Part shown: positions 7,488 to 16,139 of the stretch, one piece after another
Numbering within the stretch: position 1 is the stretch's first letter
Layout of the letters: the number at the start of each line of letters is the position of its first letter
Assembly (NCBI RefSeq): GCF_018491765.1
Contig: NZ_JABWCU010000019.1
Coordinates: 62,001 to 126,000, forward strand
Direction: 5' to 3'
Length of the DNA: 64,000 nt
Origin: Novosphingobium profundi
GTDB taxonomy: Bacteria; Pseudomonadota; Alphaproteobacteria; Sphingomonadales; Sphingomonadaceae
Position numbers and translations under genes: made by a program
The notes under the pieces: model-generated
The model's input: only the letters and a program-made list of their open reading frames with translations
Database searches by the model: none
What the model was told of the DNA's origin: nothing

Positions 7488-9337
7488 GTCGCGATGCTCC
7501 GGCCGTTCGTGGCAATCCAGGTGTCGATCTTGGCCTCCAGCACGCCCATCGGCAGGCAGCCTGTACCCAGTACCTGCTCGTGGTAGTCACGGATGTCGAA
7601 GCGTGCGCCGAGCGCCTTGGCGGCGCGCTCGCGCAAGGCGCGGATCCGCAGTTCGCCGATCTTGTAGGCGCAGGCCTGGCCCGGACAGGCGATGTAGCGA
7701 TCGACCTCCACCGCGACGTCGCGCGGCGCCATCGAGGTGTTGGCGAGCATGAAGTCGATGGCCTCCTGACGGCTCCAGCGCAGCGCGTGGAGCCCGGTGT
7801 CGACGACCAGGCGCACCGCGCGCAGCATTTCCATGTCGTAGTGGCCGAAGAGCTGCATCGGATCGGTGAACAGGCCCAGTTCGGGGCCGAGCGATTCGGC
7901 GTAGAGCCCCCAGCCCTCGACGAAGGCGGTCGCCGAACCGTACTTCAGCAGGTCGGGCAGCGCGGTGTTCTCGCGCGCGAGCGTCATCTGGAAGTGGTGG
8001 CCGGGAATGCCCTCGTGCAGCGTCAGCGTTTCGAGCGTGGGGATCGGGCGGGTGCCGAGCATCGCCATGTTGAAATAGAGGACGCCCGGCGTGGTGCCAT
8101 CGCCGGGGCCCGCACGGTAATAGCCGGTGCCGCGCTGGTCGCCGAGCGCAGGCAGTGCGCGGACCTCGAAAGGCGCCTTGGGCTGGTGGCGGAACAGCCG
8201 GGGGATGGCGGGCCAGATGCGCGCCTCGATCGCCGCGAAGCGGCCGAGCAGCTCCTCGCTGGTCTTGCAATAGAATGCAGGATTTGTGCGCACATATTCG
8301 AAGAAATCGCCAAGCGATCCGGCAAAGCCGACTTCGCCGCGCACGCGCTCCATCGCGGTACGGATGCGGGACACTTCCTGCTGGCCGAGGGCATGGATCG
8401 CTTCGGGCGCGAGGTTCGTCGTGGTGTGTCGGGCAAGCTCCCAGGCGTAGAGCCGCGCGCCGTCCTTCATCGCCCAGCGGCCCGGCTCGGCGAGCGCTTG
8501 GGGCAGGTATTCGTCGCGAAGGAACGCCTGCCAGGCCCGGTACCCGGGCAAGACGCGTTCGGTGATGCAGGCGCGATACCGCGCGGTGATCGACGCGCGT
8601 TCAGTGGCCGCGAGACTGTCCGGAAGGTGCGTGACCGCAGTCCAGAACGGGCTCTCCTCGAGCGGTGCCGCGAGCATCGCGTCGACTTGCGCGAGGACGT
8701 TGGCGATCAGCACGCGGGGCTGGCGATAACCGCGCGAGAGCCCGGTTCGCGCCCACTGGATGGCATTGGGCAGGTAGCTTGCGAAACCCTCCAGGCGCGC
8801 CAGGTCGCGCGCGTAGTCGGCGGGTGTGGACAGCCCCGGCGCGGCGTTCGCGGCGTAGTCGGGGAACTCGACGTGAAGGCCGAAGGAGGGATCGAAGGGC
8901 GCCATGCGCTGCACGTCGAACAGGTCATCATCGAACAGCGCTAGCGTGCGCTGCAGGTTGAAGGCAAAGACGTCGCGGGCGAGCGCGTCGAGCGGGGGCA
9001 GCGCGTCGCGATCGATCGCGGCGAGTTCGGATTGCTCCTCGCGCCGACCCGTGAGCAGCGCCACGCGGTAGGGCTCGCCGAGCGGGTCGACGAAGGCACC
9101 ACCCGGCATTCCCGCCTCGAGTGGAAAGTCGAGAGGGGCGCCGGGCGCAGCGGCGAGCGGGTCGAGACGGGCATCGAGCGCGGCGCTGCGCGCGAGCAGT
9201 GCGCGCAGGCGCTGCGCCGCTGACTGTGCGCGCGCCTGCAATGGGGCCGCGAGAGGCAGCGTCGCGCCGAACGCGGCGAGGGCGGTCGTCGCGAGGGCCT
9301 GACGCCGGGTCAGGGCAGAGCGTGTCTGCGCGGGCAT
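7484..9337 (-). CDS. DUF885 family exported hydrolase/peptidase (copy A)
   Basis: The predicted 617-residue protein starts with a twin-arginine-like leader (LTRRQALATTALAAFGA) ending near ARAQ, so export by Tat is likely. A strong GGAGG six to seven bases before ATG 9337 sets the start; the longer frame to 9370 is rejected. The DUF885 signature HEGIPGHHFQ lies around residue 445, a zincin-like HExxxGHH motif, with the downstream acidic and YPGQA-type motif (IACPGQACAYKIGELRIRAL). The family is only loosely characterised, with reported peptidase, arginine-ester and amide hydrolase roles. It leads the operon with the symporter, so a periplasmic hydrolase releasing the symporter substrate is a reasonable inference. 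A second, diverged copy is at 12753. Confidence 0.85.
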   Translation of the reverse strand: MPAQTRSALTRRQALATTALAAFGATLPLAAPLQARAQSAAQRLRALLARSAALDARLDPLAAAPGAPLDFPLEAGMPGGAFVDPLGEPYRVALLTGRREEQSELAAIDRDALPPLDALARDVFAFNLQRTLALFDDDLFDVQRMAPFDPSFGLHVEFPDYAANAAPGLSTPADYARDLARLEGFASYLPNAIQWARTGLSRGYRQPRVLIANVLAQVDAMLAAPLEESPFWTAVTHLPDSLAATERASITARYRACITERVLPGYRAWQAFLRDEYLPQALAEPGRWAMKDGARLYAWELARHTTTNLAPEAIHALGQQEVSRIRTAMERVRGEVGFAGSLGDFFEYVRTNPAFYCKTSEELLGRFAAIEARIWPAIPRLFRHQPKAPFEVRALPALGDQRGTGYYRAGPGDGTTPGVLYFNMAMLGTRPIPTLETLTLHEGIPGHHFQMTLARENTALPDLLKYGSATAFVEGWGLYAESLGPELGLFTDPMQLFGHYDMEMLRAVRLVVDTGLHALRWSRQEAIDFMLANTSMAPRDVAVEVDRYIACPGQACAYKIGELRIRALRERAAKALGARFDIRDYHEQVLGTGCLPMGVLEAKIDTWIATNGRSIAT

Positions 9338-9767
9338 GTAGCACCTCCGAAGAAGGATGAGCGGATGCATGATGGTAGCGCGGTAAAGGCGATCCGCCAG
9401 CCCCTGTGTTGCACTGCGATATTCATTTAATTAACTGAAAATAAGTTGTTATTTTTGAAATTTCGATGCTTCGCGCGGTTATCTTGCGGCCAGCGCAACG
9501 AAATGCCGACGCCTTTTGCATCGATCGGGCACGCGTTTGCGCGCGCGGGGACGTCTTTGCGCCGCAGAAGCGCAGCGTAGTCGGCGCGGGTTGCCGCAGT
9601 GCCGGGGATCCACGGGCAAATCGGCGAAAGGATGGAGCAGGCTAATTTGCATTGAGGGCAACGGATCGCCGCAGTCAGTGTCATTGAAACAAATATGTAA
9701 TTGGCGGAAGCTTCGTTCCGTAAGCGCGAGAAAGCGTGTTCATGGGCCCGCACTTCAGGAGCAGTTG
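9338..9767. other. 430-bp divergent intergenic region
   Basis: This gap separates the minus-strand DUF885 operon from the plus-strand NTF2-like/TBDR run. It has an AT-rich stretch at about 9423-9460 (TTCATTTAATTAACTG and a run of T), likely to hold the promoter of the DUF885-DUF3311-SSF operon. A second AT-rich patch at about 9685-9705 is near the NTF2-like gene. Open frames here look like high-GC artefacts. No clear operator was found. Confidence 0.5.
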
Positions 9768-10286
9768 ATGGCACTTTCTTCCCGTTTCTTGGCTTTGTGC
9801 AGTGCAACGTCGCTGGCCTTCGTGCCGCTCGGCGCGGCTTGGGCGCAAGGAGTGGCGGCCCGCGAGGCACCGGCAGCCCACGAAGACCAGCTGGCCACCA
9901 TGTTCCGCTGGTGGAACGAGGCGATGAAGACGCCGGGCGCGCTGACGCAAGCCAACTTCGCGCGCTTCTTCACGCCCGACGCCACACTTACGCTCAACGG
10001 CGTAGAGGTGATCCAGGGGCTCGACGACTGGGTTTCGCACTTCACGAAGATCCAGGCGAGCGGGGCTCGCGTCGAGATCGTGGTGCCCTTCAAGGCAAGC
10101 TTTCGCGAGGGCGATCGGCTCTACACCTATCACGTCATCCGTTCGCGCCGGGATGGCGCGGTGTCGTGCATGCTTGCGGCCGGGCACGCGACGCTGCGCG
10201 AGGGCAAGATCGCCGCGATCGTTCTCCTACGTGCGCCGCTCGACATGACGGCGGGTCCGGTCGATCCGGCCTGCTGGACGCACTAG
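9768..10286 (+). CDS. Exported NTF2-like (SnoaL-fold) protein, copy A
   Basis: The 172-residue product has a Sec signal peptide (FLALCSATSLAFVPLGAAWAQ) and an NTF2/SnoaL-like cone-fold domain beginning FRWWNEAMKTPGALT. Its core (NFARFFTPDATLTLNG) matches the second NTF2-like protein of the window at 22406 (NFARFFTSDARIYVNN). AGGAG seven bases before ATG 9768 sets the start; the upstream open frame to 9516 is not credible. NTF2-like proteins include ketosteroid isomerases, cyclases and small-ligand binders, and function cannot be fixed. It directly precedes a TBDR (95-bp gap), as its paralogue also neighbours a TBDR cluster, so a role with the imported ligand is likely. Confidence 0.75.
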   Translation: MALSSRFLALCSATSLAFVPLGAAWAQGVAAREAPAAHEDQLATMFRWWNEAMKTPGALTQANFARFFTPDATLTLNGVEVIQGLDDWVSHFTKIQASGARVEIVVPFKASFREGDRLYTYHVIRSRRDGAVSCMLAAGHATLREGKIAAIVLLRAPLDMTAGPVDPACWTH

Positions 10287-10349
10287 CGCCGCGGTTCCCG
10301 GGGTTTCGCGCGATGCAGGGGGCAAGTCTGCACGCGCCTTGAAAGAAAA

Positions 10350-10363
10350 GCTGCGATCGCAGC
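10350..10363. promoter_or_regulatory. Perfect 14-bp palindrome before TBDR
   Basis: GCTGCGATCGCAGC is a perfect palindrome 18 bp before the TBDR ATG (10382). It may be a repressor site or a short mRNA hairpin near the ribosome site. No second copy was noticed, and its regulator is unknown. Confidence 0.35.
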
Positions 10364-10381
10364 ACATACAGGGGGTTAGAA

Positions 10382-12670
10382 ATGAGGTCCTATACACGTC
10401 ACGTCCTTGCGCGCCGTTTCCTTGCAGGATCCGCACTTGCGGTGCTGGCCAGTCCGTTGCTCGCAATGCCTGCGCTCGCGCAGGACGAAGCCCCGTCGTC
10501 GGCACCCGCCGCCGCCTCGACCGATATCCTGGTAACCGCGCAGCGCCGCTCCGAATCCATCCAGGACGTGCCGATCGCAATCACCGCCATCGGTGGCGAG
10601 CAGCTCAAGGACCAGAACGTGCGCGGGGTCGAGGATTTCTTCGCGATGACGCCGAACGTCGCATTCCAGTCGAACGGTGCGCGCGATCGCAAGGACCTTG
10701 CCATCCGGGGCATTTCCAATCAGCTCAACCCTTATGCCGACGTGCGCCAGTCGAGCTACGCCTTCTACATCGACGAGTTCAGCGTGGCCTCGGGTACCAG
10801 CAATCCGCAGATCGTCGACCTCGAGCGGATCGAGGTGCTGCGTGGGCCACAGGGCACTTATTTCGGGCGCAACGCGGTGGGCGGCGCGATCAACGTCGTC
10901 ACCAGGAAGCCGGTCAACGAATTCGAGGGCAATGCCGAGATCGGATACTCGAGCTTCGACACCAAGCGCGCGCAGGGCGTGCTCAACGTGCCCGTCATCG
11001 ATGGCCTTCTGGCGGTGCGCGCCTCGGGTCAGTACGAGAAGTCCGACGGCTACATCCACAACGTCAACCCGATCGGGGGCGGTAACGATTCCAAGTACTA
11101 TACCGGGCGTATCGAGGCGCGGCTGACCCCGCTCGACAATCTGACTTGGGACTTCACGTATAGCTATTCGAACGAGAAGAACGGCATGCGCGCCGGCGTG
11201 CCGACCGGCTTCGTGACGCGGACCTGGGCCTCGGTCTACTACGGCGCCTCGGCCGGCATGATCGCCGATGCGGACGGGGTCGGCTTCTACCCCGAAAACA
11301 CCAACGAGGTGAACTTCGATCGCCCGCAGGAAGTGGGCAGCAAGTTCCAGTATCTCAGCACCCATGCGGTCTGGGACTTCGGCCCGGTCGAGGCGACCCT
11401 CGTTGCGGGGCACCTGACGTCCGACTTGTACAACTACGGCGACGTCGACGGTGGCAGCTACGACTATTTCTACGAGGACCTGTTGCTTAAGCGCAAGTCG
11501 ACCAGCGGCGAGCTGCGCCTGCAGTCGACCGGATCGCATGTCTTCGACTGGAGCGTGGGCACTTCGGTGGGCAAGGATTCGGGCCGCATGGACCAGTCCA
11601 CCTACCACGGCGCCGATAGCCCGCTGTGCCCCAGCTCGTACAACGGCAGCTGCGAGGGGCTCGAGGTCACCGGTGCCGACAGCCACAGCACCTCGCGTTA
11701 TTTCGCGATGTTCGGGCAGGGCACCTTGAACTTCACCGATACCCTCTCGGCCACCGCGGGCCTGCGCTATTCGTGGGAAAAGGTCACCAATGTCTCGCAA
11801 TCGCGCTCGAACGCGATCGTGACGGGCAACAACGACCGCTCCGCCGATTTCGAGGACCTTTCGCCCAAGTTCACGCTGACCTACCGCCCACAGCCGGGCC
11901 TGATGGTCTACGCCACCGCCTCGCGCGGCTTCAAATCGGGCGGCACGCAGACCAGCAACTCGGACCAGCTCTCCAACGAATTCAAGCCCGAGACCTTGTG
12001 GAATTATGAGGTCGGCACGAAGTTCGACCTGTTGGACCGCCGCCTGCGGGTGGACGTCACCGGCTTCTACATGGACTGGAGCAATGTCCAGCAGACGATC
12101 CGCTTCCAGTACATCGACGAGAGCACCGGGCTGCTCAAGGGGGTCAGCGGGATCGCCAATGCCGCCTCGGCCGAAAGCTATGGCGTAGAGGCCAGCTTCA
12201 ATGCCCAGATCACGCCCCGTTGGACGCTCGCAGGCCAGCTTGGTTACAACAAGACCAAGTACAAGGACTATCCCAACGCGCTCATCGACAACACCGTTCT
12301 CGACTTGTCGGGCCAGGCCCTGACGAGCGCGCCCGAGTGGACCGCCGGCGCGCAGAGCCAGTACACCGTTCCGCTCGGTGGCTTCGATGCCTTCGGCCGG
12401 GTCGAGTGGAACTTCCGCTCCAAGATGATCTCGAACCCCTACTACTATCTCTATAAGGACGTCGCGGGCGAACCGTTCCTCAGCCCGAGCTACCACAACG
12501 TCAACCTGCGGGTGGGGATCGAGAACGAGACCTATCGTCTCGTGGGCTACGTCGAAAACCTGTTCAAGGCGAACTACTATGCGAGCGCCTACGAAAAGGC
12601 CTTCTACAGCGGTGTCCAGGTGGAACCTTCGTTCCGCGAGTTCGGCGTAAGTTTCGGCTATTCGTTCTGA
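10382..12670 (+). CDS. TonB-dependent outer-membrane receptor A
   Basis: The 762-residue protein has a signal peptide ending near PALAQ, a TonB-box-like segment (DILVTAQRR) and a plug domain (SIQDVPIAITAIGGEQL, NPQIVDLERIEVLRGPQGT). A 22-strand type beta barrel follows and ends in an aromatic residue (EFGVSFGYSF), as needed for BAM insertion. It lacks an N-terminal signalling domain and has no sigma/anti-sigma genes nearby. Such receptors in sphingomonads carry many organic compounds besides siderophores. Its neighbours (NTF2-like protein, DUF885 hydrolase, amidohydrolase) suggest uptake of a peptide-like or amide compound. DUF885 copy B begins 82 bases downstream. Confidence 0.92.
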   Translation: MRSYTRHVLARRFLAGSALAVLASPLLAMPALAQDEAPSSAPAAASTDILVTAQRRSESIQDVPIAITAIGGEQLKDQNVRGVEDFFAMTPNVAFQSNGARDRKDLAIRGISNQLNPYADVRQSSYAFYIDEFSVASGTSNPQIVDLERIEVLRGPQGTYFGRNAVGGAINVVTRKPVNEFEGNAEIGYSSFDTKRAQGVLNVPVIDGLLAVRASGQYEKSDGYIHNVNPIGGGNDSKYYTGRIEARLTPLDNLTWDFTYSYSNEKNGMRAGVPTGFVTRTWASVYYGASAGMIADADGVGFYPENTNEVNFDRPQEVGSKFQYLSTHAVWDFGPVEATLVAGHLTSDLYNYGDVDGGSYDYFYEDLLLKRKSTSGELRLQSTGSHVFDWSVGTSVGKDSGRMDQSTYHGADSPLCPSSYNGSCEGLEVTGADSHSTSRYFAMFGQGTLNFTDTLSATAGLRYSWEKVTNVSQSRSNAIVTGNNDRSADFEDLSPKFTLTYRPQPGLMVYATASRGFKSGGTQTSNSDQLSNEFKPETLWNYEVGTKFDLLDRRLRVDVTGFYMDWSNVQQTIRFQYIDESTGLLKGVSGIANAASAESYGVEASFNAQITPRWTLAGQLGYNKTKYKDYPNALIDNTVLDLSGQALTSAPEWTAGAQSQYTVPLGGFDAFGRVEWNFRSKMISNPYYYLYKDVAGEPFLSPSYHNVNLRVGIENETYRLVGYVENLFKANYYASAYEKAFYSGVQVEPSFREFGVSFGYSF

Positions 12671-12752
12671 CCGGTACGGGCAAGCCGGTGGCGTGGCCAC
12701 CGCGCTTCCCCGTGTCCGGACTGCTGTCTATCGACTGGAATGGGGATGTGCC

Positions 12753-14597
12753 GTGTTGACCGATCGCCGAAAGTTGCTGGGTGTCGCCGCGTCCGCGGGT
12801 GTTCTGCTGGGGCCTGCCGGGCGGGCCTTCGGCCGGGCAGGCGGACGGGCGCCAGGCCAGGCGGGGCCGGTGGGGGATGCCAATGCACGGCTCGAGGCCG
12901 TGCTGCAGCGCCACTGCGAGGCCTTCCTGCGGCGGTCACCCGAGGAAGCGACCGGGGTGGGCTTCGACACCGGCGCGAACGCGGGGCTGCGCGCCCGGCT
13001 CGACGATCGCTCGCTGGCGGCGCTGGCACGCGATCGCGAGAACATCGAACTGGCGCTGCGCGAATTGCGGGCGGTGCCCGGCGCTGACCTTTCGCCGCGC
13101 GCTCAGCAGGACCGCGACGTTGCGCTGTACGTCTACGAGACCTTGCACCGGCTCCTGGGCTTCTATGGGTACGCGGATATCAACCTTCGGCCGAGCCCTT
13201 ATGTGGTGAGCCAGATGAACGGGGCCTATTACTGGCTGCCCGACTTCATCGGCGCACGGCATCCGATTGCCGATACCGCCGACATCGAGGCCTGGTTCGC
13301 GCGACTGGGGGCGCTGGCCAGCGCACTCGACCAGGAGTCGGAGCGGATCGCGCACGACGCGGCGAAAGGCATCGTCCCGCCCGACTTCGTGATCGACAGG
13401 ACCATCGCGCAGATCAAGAGCCTGCGCGATGCCGCACCGCTCGGCTCGGCGCTGATCGCGCCCGCCCTGGTGCGAATGGCCGGGATTGCCGGGCCGGGCA
13501 CGGGCCCGCGCGCCGAGGCGCTCTTTCGCAAGGTTGTCGCGCCCGCGCTCGCGCGCCAGATCGAGGCGCTCGAGAAAGTGCGGGCGCAAGCCGTCTCCAC
13601 ACCCGGTGTCTGGCGCCTGCCCGAGGGCGAGGCCTATTACGCAAGCGCGGTCGAGGCCAATACGACGAGCAAGATCGACCCGCACGAACTGCACCGGCTC
13701 GGCCTCGAGCAATGCGCTGAGCTGACCGCGCGTATCGATGTCCTGCTGCGCGCGCAGGGCCTGGACCGAGGCAGTCTGGGCGCGCGCCTCAAGGCTCTGG
13801 ACGCCGACCCGCGGCTTCGTGTCAGCGACGACGATGCGGGGCGCGAGAGGCTGCTCGATCTGGCGCGCGGCTACATCGCCGAGGTTACCGCGCGCCTGGG
13901 GCAGGCCTTCGGCCAGGCCACCGTCGATCCGATCGTGGTGCGCCGTATTCCCCCCGCGGTCGAGGGCGGCGCGCCCGGAGCCTTCTACACCGAGGGTGCC
14001 AAGGGCGAGCCGGGGATCTATTCGCTCAACCTGCAGCATCCGGGCGAGCAGTCGCTCTGGCGTCTGCCCACGCTCACCCACCACGAGGCGGTGCCCGGAC
14101 ACCATTTCCAGTACAGCGTCCTTGCCCATGCCCCCGCGCTGCCGATGTTTCGCCGCATCGTGCGCTTTTCGGCCTATACCGAGGGCTATGCGCTCTACGC
14201 CCAGCAGGTCGCGGCCGAACTCGGGGTGTTCGAGGGCGATCCCTTCGGCCGCATCGGCGAACTGCAGTCGCAGCTCTTTCGCTCGGCCCGCATCGTCGTC
14301 GACACGGGCCTGCACGCCAAGCGCTGGACGCGCGAGCAGGCGGTGCGCTGGATGGTCGAGAACGCGGGCGAGCCGCCGCTCGCAACCGAGCGCGAGGTGA
14401 TCCGCTACGCGGTCTATCCGGGGCAGGCGTGCAGTTTCAAGATCGGCGCGACACGCATCGTCGCGGCGCGCGAGGCCGCGCGCGCGGCGATGGGCACGCG
14501 CTTCGATGTGCGCGCCTTCCACGATCTCATCCTTACTTCGGGCCCGATGCCGATGGCCGTGCTCGAGAAGGCCGTCGCGCAATGGGCGCGGGCCTGA
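12753..14597 (+). CDS. DUF885 family exported hydrolase/peptidase (copy B)
   Basis: About 614 residues. A Tat-like leader (LTDRRKLLGVAASAGVLLG) is followed by the DUF885 catalytic domain with HHEAVPGHHFQYS near residue 447 and the C-terminal YPGQACSFKIGATRIV motif. Both match copy A at 7484-9337, though overall sequence has diverged. The start is set at GTG 12753 because GGGGA lies six bases upstream and the leader begins there; an upstream ATG at 12693 would bury the Tat motif. It lies between a TBDR and an amidohydrolase on one strand, so it probably cleaves the imported substrate in the periplasm. Substrate specificity is unknown. Confidence 0.85.
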   Translation: MLTDRRKLLGVAASAGVLLGPAGRAFGRAGGRAPGQAGPVGDANARLEAVLQRHCEAFLRRSPEEATGVGFDTGANAGLRARLDDRSLAALARDRENIELALRELRAVPGADLSPRAQQDRDVALYVYETLHRLLGFYGYADINLRPSPYVVSQMNGAYYWLPDFIGARHPIADTADIEAWFARLGALASALDQESERIAHDAAKGIVPPDFVIDRTIAQIKSLRDAAPLGSALIAPALVRMAGIAGPGTGPRAEALFRKVVAPALARQIEALEKVRAQAVSTPGVWRLPEGEAYYASAVEANTTSKIDPHELHRLGLEQCAELTARIDVLLRAQGLDRGSLGARLKALDADPRLRVSDDDAGRERLLDLARGYIAEVTARLGQAFGQATVDPIVVRRIPPAVEGGAPGAFYTEGAKGEPGIYSLNLQHPGEQSLWRLPTLTHHEAVPGHHFQYSVLAHAPALPMFRRIVRFSAYTEGYALYAQQVAAELGVFEGDPFGRIGELQSQLFRSARIVVDTGLHAKRWTREQAVRWMVENAGEPPLATEREVIRYAVYPGQACSFKIGATRIVAAREAARAAMGTRFDVRAFHDLILTSGPMPMAVLEKAVAQWARA

Positions 14598-14631
14598 CGC
14601 GATCTCGATGTTTGCAAGCGGAGTTTCCAGA

Positions 14632-15954
14632 ATGAAGATACGACAATTGCGGCGCTGGGCGATCGGCCTCGTGGCCGGTCTCGCTGCGGTCGGGGCGCAG
14701 GCGCGCCCCAATGCCGAACCCGTCAAGACCGATCCGGGCAATGCGACGATCGTCCTGACCGGCGGCAATGTCGTGGGGATCGATGGCGAGGGCGCCATTC
14801 GCGATGCCGTCGTTGTCATCCATGGGGACAAGATCGTTGCGGTGGGGCCCGCCGGTTCGGTCACGGTGCCGCAGGAGGCGCGCATCGTGCCGATGGACGG
14901 CAAGTGGCTGATCCCCGGGCTCATGAACATGCACGTCCACCTCGGGCTCAAGCTTCCCGGCGCCGAGGGCGCTGCGCTTGCCAGCGAGACCGACCCCGAA
15001 CTGGCGCTGCGCATGGCGGCGAATGCGCGCAAGTCGCTGCTCTCGGGGGTGACGACGGTGCGGCTGGTTGGCGAATCGCATGGGGTGGACTTCGCGCTGC
15101 GCCGGGCGATCCAGCGCGGCGAGGTGATCGGCCCGCGGATCAAGACCGCCGGCGAGATCATCGTGCCGACGGGAGGCCACGGCTCGCTCGAGACCGACGG
15201 GCCCTATGGCTTCGCCCATGCCGCGCGCGAGCAGATCAAGCAGGGCGCGGACTGGATCAAGATCGCGATCTCGGGCGGCATCGCCGATACGCATGGCAGC
15301 ATCGCGGCCGCGCCGATGACCGACGAGGAGCTCTCCACGCTGATCGAGGTGGCCCATCGCAACGGCATCCCGGTCACCGCGCACAACGGCTCGCCCGCCG
15401 CCGCCGAACAGTCGCTCAGGCTCGGCATCGATTGCTTCGAGCACGGCTACTACCTCACCGAGGCCAATCTCAAGGAGATGAAGGCCAAGGGCAAGTGGCT
15501 GGTGCCCACGATCGTCGTCTCGCAGGCCGGCGCGCGCGAGTTCTACAAGAAGATCGGCTCGCCCGAGTGGTACCTCGAGCGCGTCGATTCGACCGGGCAG
15601 GAGCATTGGAAGATGCTGCAGACCGCGATCCGGATGGGCGTCAATATCGCGCTCGGCACCGACCAGTTCCCCTATGAGCCCAATGGCGGCACCACCGCCA
15701 CGGTGGCCGAGGCCGAGCTTTACAACAAGGCCGGCATGACCCCGCTTCAGGCGCTGCGCGCCGGCACGGTCGAAACCGCGCGCCTGCTCAGGATCGAGGA
15801 CCAGGTCGGCCGCATCAAACCGGGCCTCTACGCCGACATCGTGGCGGTGGAAGCCGACCCGACGGCCGACATCTCGGCGCTGCGCACGATCGACTTCGTG
15901 ATGAAGAACGGCGTCATCTACCGCGACGACGCGCATGGCGTGATGGCGGACTGA
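14632..15954 (+). CDS. Exported metal-dependent amidohydrolase (prolidase/imidazolonepropionase-like)
   Basis: The 440-residue protein starts with a Sec-type signal peptide (LRRWAIGLVAGLAAVGAQA). It then shows the amidohydrolase superfamily pattern: LIPGLMNMHVHLGLK with the HxH metal pair, His of PVTAHNGS, His of CFEHGYYL and Asp of ALGTDQFPYEPNGG. The C-terminal composite beta-sandwich has GRIKPGLYADIVAVEADP. Related enzymes cleave Xaa-Pro or N-acyl amide bonds. GGAG eight bases before ATG 14632 supports this start. It follows DUF885 copy B by 34 bases and is closed by a terminator at 15991. The set reads as a periplasmic dipeptide or amide degrading module fed by the TBDR. Confidence 0.87.
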   Translation: MKIRQLRRWAIGLVAGLAAVGAQARPNAEPVKTDPGNATIVLTGGNVVGIDGEGAIRDAVVVIHGDKIVAVGPAGSVTVPQEARIVPMDGKWLIPGLMNMHVHLGLKLPGAEGAALASETDPELALRMAANARKSLLSGVTTVRLVGESHGVDFALRRAIQRGEVIGPRIKTAGEIIVPTGGHGSLETDGPYGFAHAAREQIKQGADWIKIAISGGIADTHGSIAAAPMTDEELSTLIEVAHRNGIPVTAHNGSPAAAEQSLRLGIDCFEHGYYLTEANLKEMKAKGKWLVPTIVVSQAGAREFYKKIGSPEWYLERVDSTGQEHWKMLQTAIRMGVNIALGTDQFPYEPNGGTTATVAEAELYNKAGMTPLQALRAGTVETARLLRIEDQVGRIKPGLYADIVAVEADPTADISALRTIDFVMKNGVIYRDDAHGVMAD

Positions 15955-15990
15955 GCGGGCACGCGGCGGTTTGCCGCGGCGAAGGATGAA

Positions 15991-16019
15991 GGGGCTCCGG
16001 TGTGTCCGGGGCCCCTTTT
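15991..16019 (+). terminator. Rho-independent terminator after amidohydrolase
   Basis: A GC-rich stem (GGGGCTCCGG / CCGGGGCCCC, with a short TGTGT-type loop) is followed by TTTT, 36 bases after the amidohydrolase stop. This ends the plus-strand TBDR-DUF885-amidohydrolase unit and isolates it from the monooxygenase gene at 16140. Confidence 0.8.
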
Positions 16020-16064
16020 CCGTAGGCGTCGGCGTGCGGCCTCAAGCCTTCGCACCTGCAAGAT

Positions 16065-16074
16065 AGTTTAAACT
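16065..16074. promoter_or_regulatory. AGTTTAAACT palindrome before monooxygenase operon
   Basis: A 10-bp perfect palindrome in an AT-rich patch, flanked by CAAG and TTG half-repeats, lies 66 bp before the monooxygenase start. It is in promoter position and could be an operator for one of the MarR-type regulators. It is short, and no second copy was seen. Confidence 0.35.
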
Positions 16075-16139
16075 TGAAATAATATCCGGCTCTGCGCATA
16101 GTGGCGCCACCAACGGGAATGGCTTCAAGGGATCCGAAG

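Noticed and set aside
9427..9870. Minus-strand 147-residue frame in the 9.4-9.8 kb gap.
   Set aside because: No family features and no ribosome site; it runs through the AT-rich promoter region and overlaps the start of the NTF2-like gene.
10382..12670. Role of the TBDRs as siderophore receptors.
   Set aside because: No siderophore genes, no iron-type regulatory site and no sigma/anti-sigma pair nearby; catabolic neighbours point to organic substrates.
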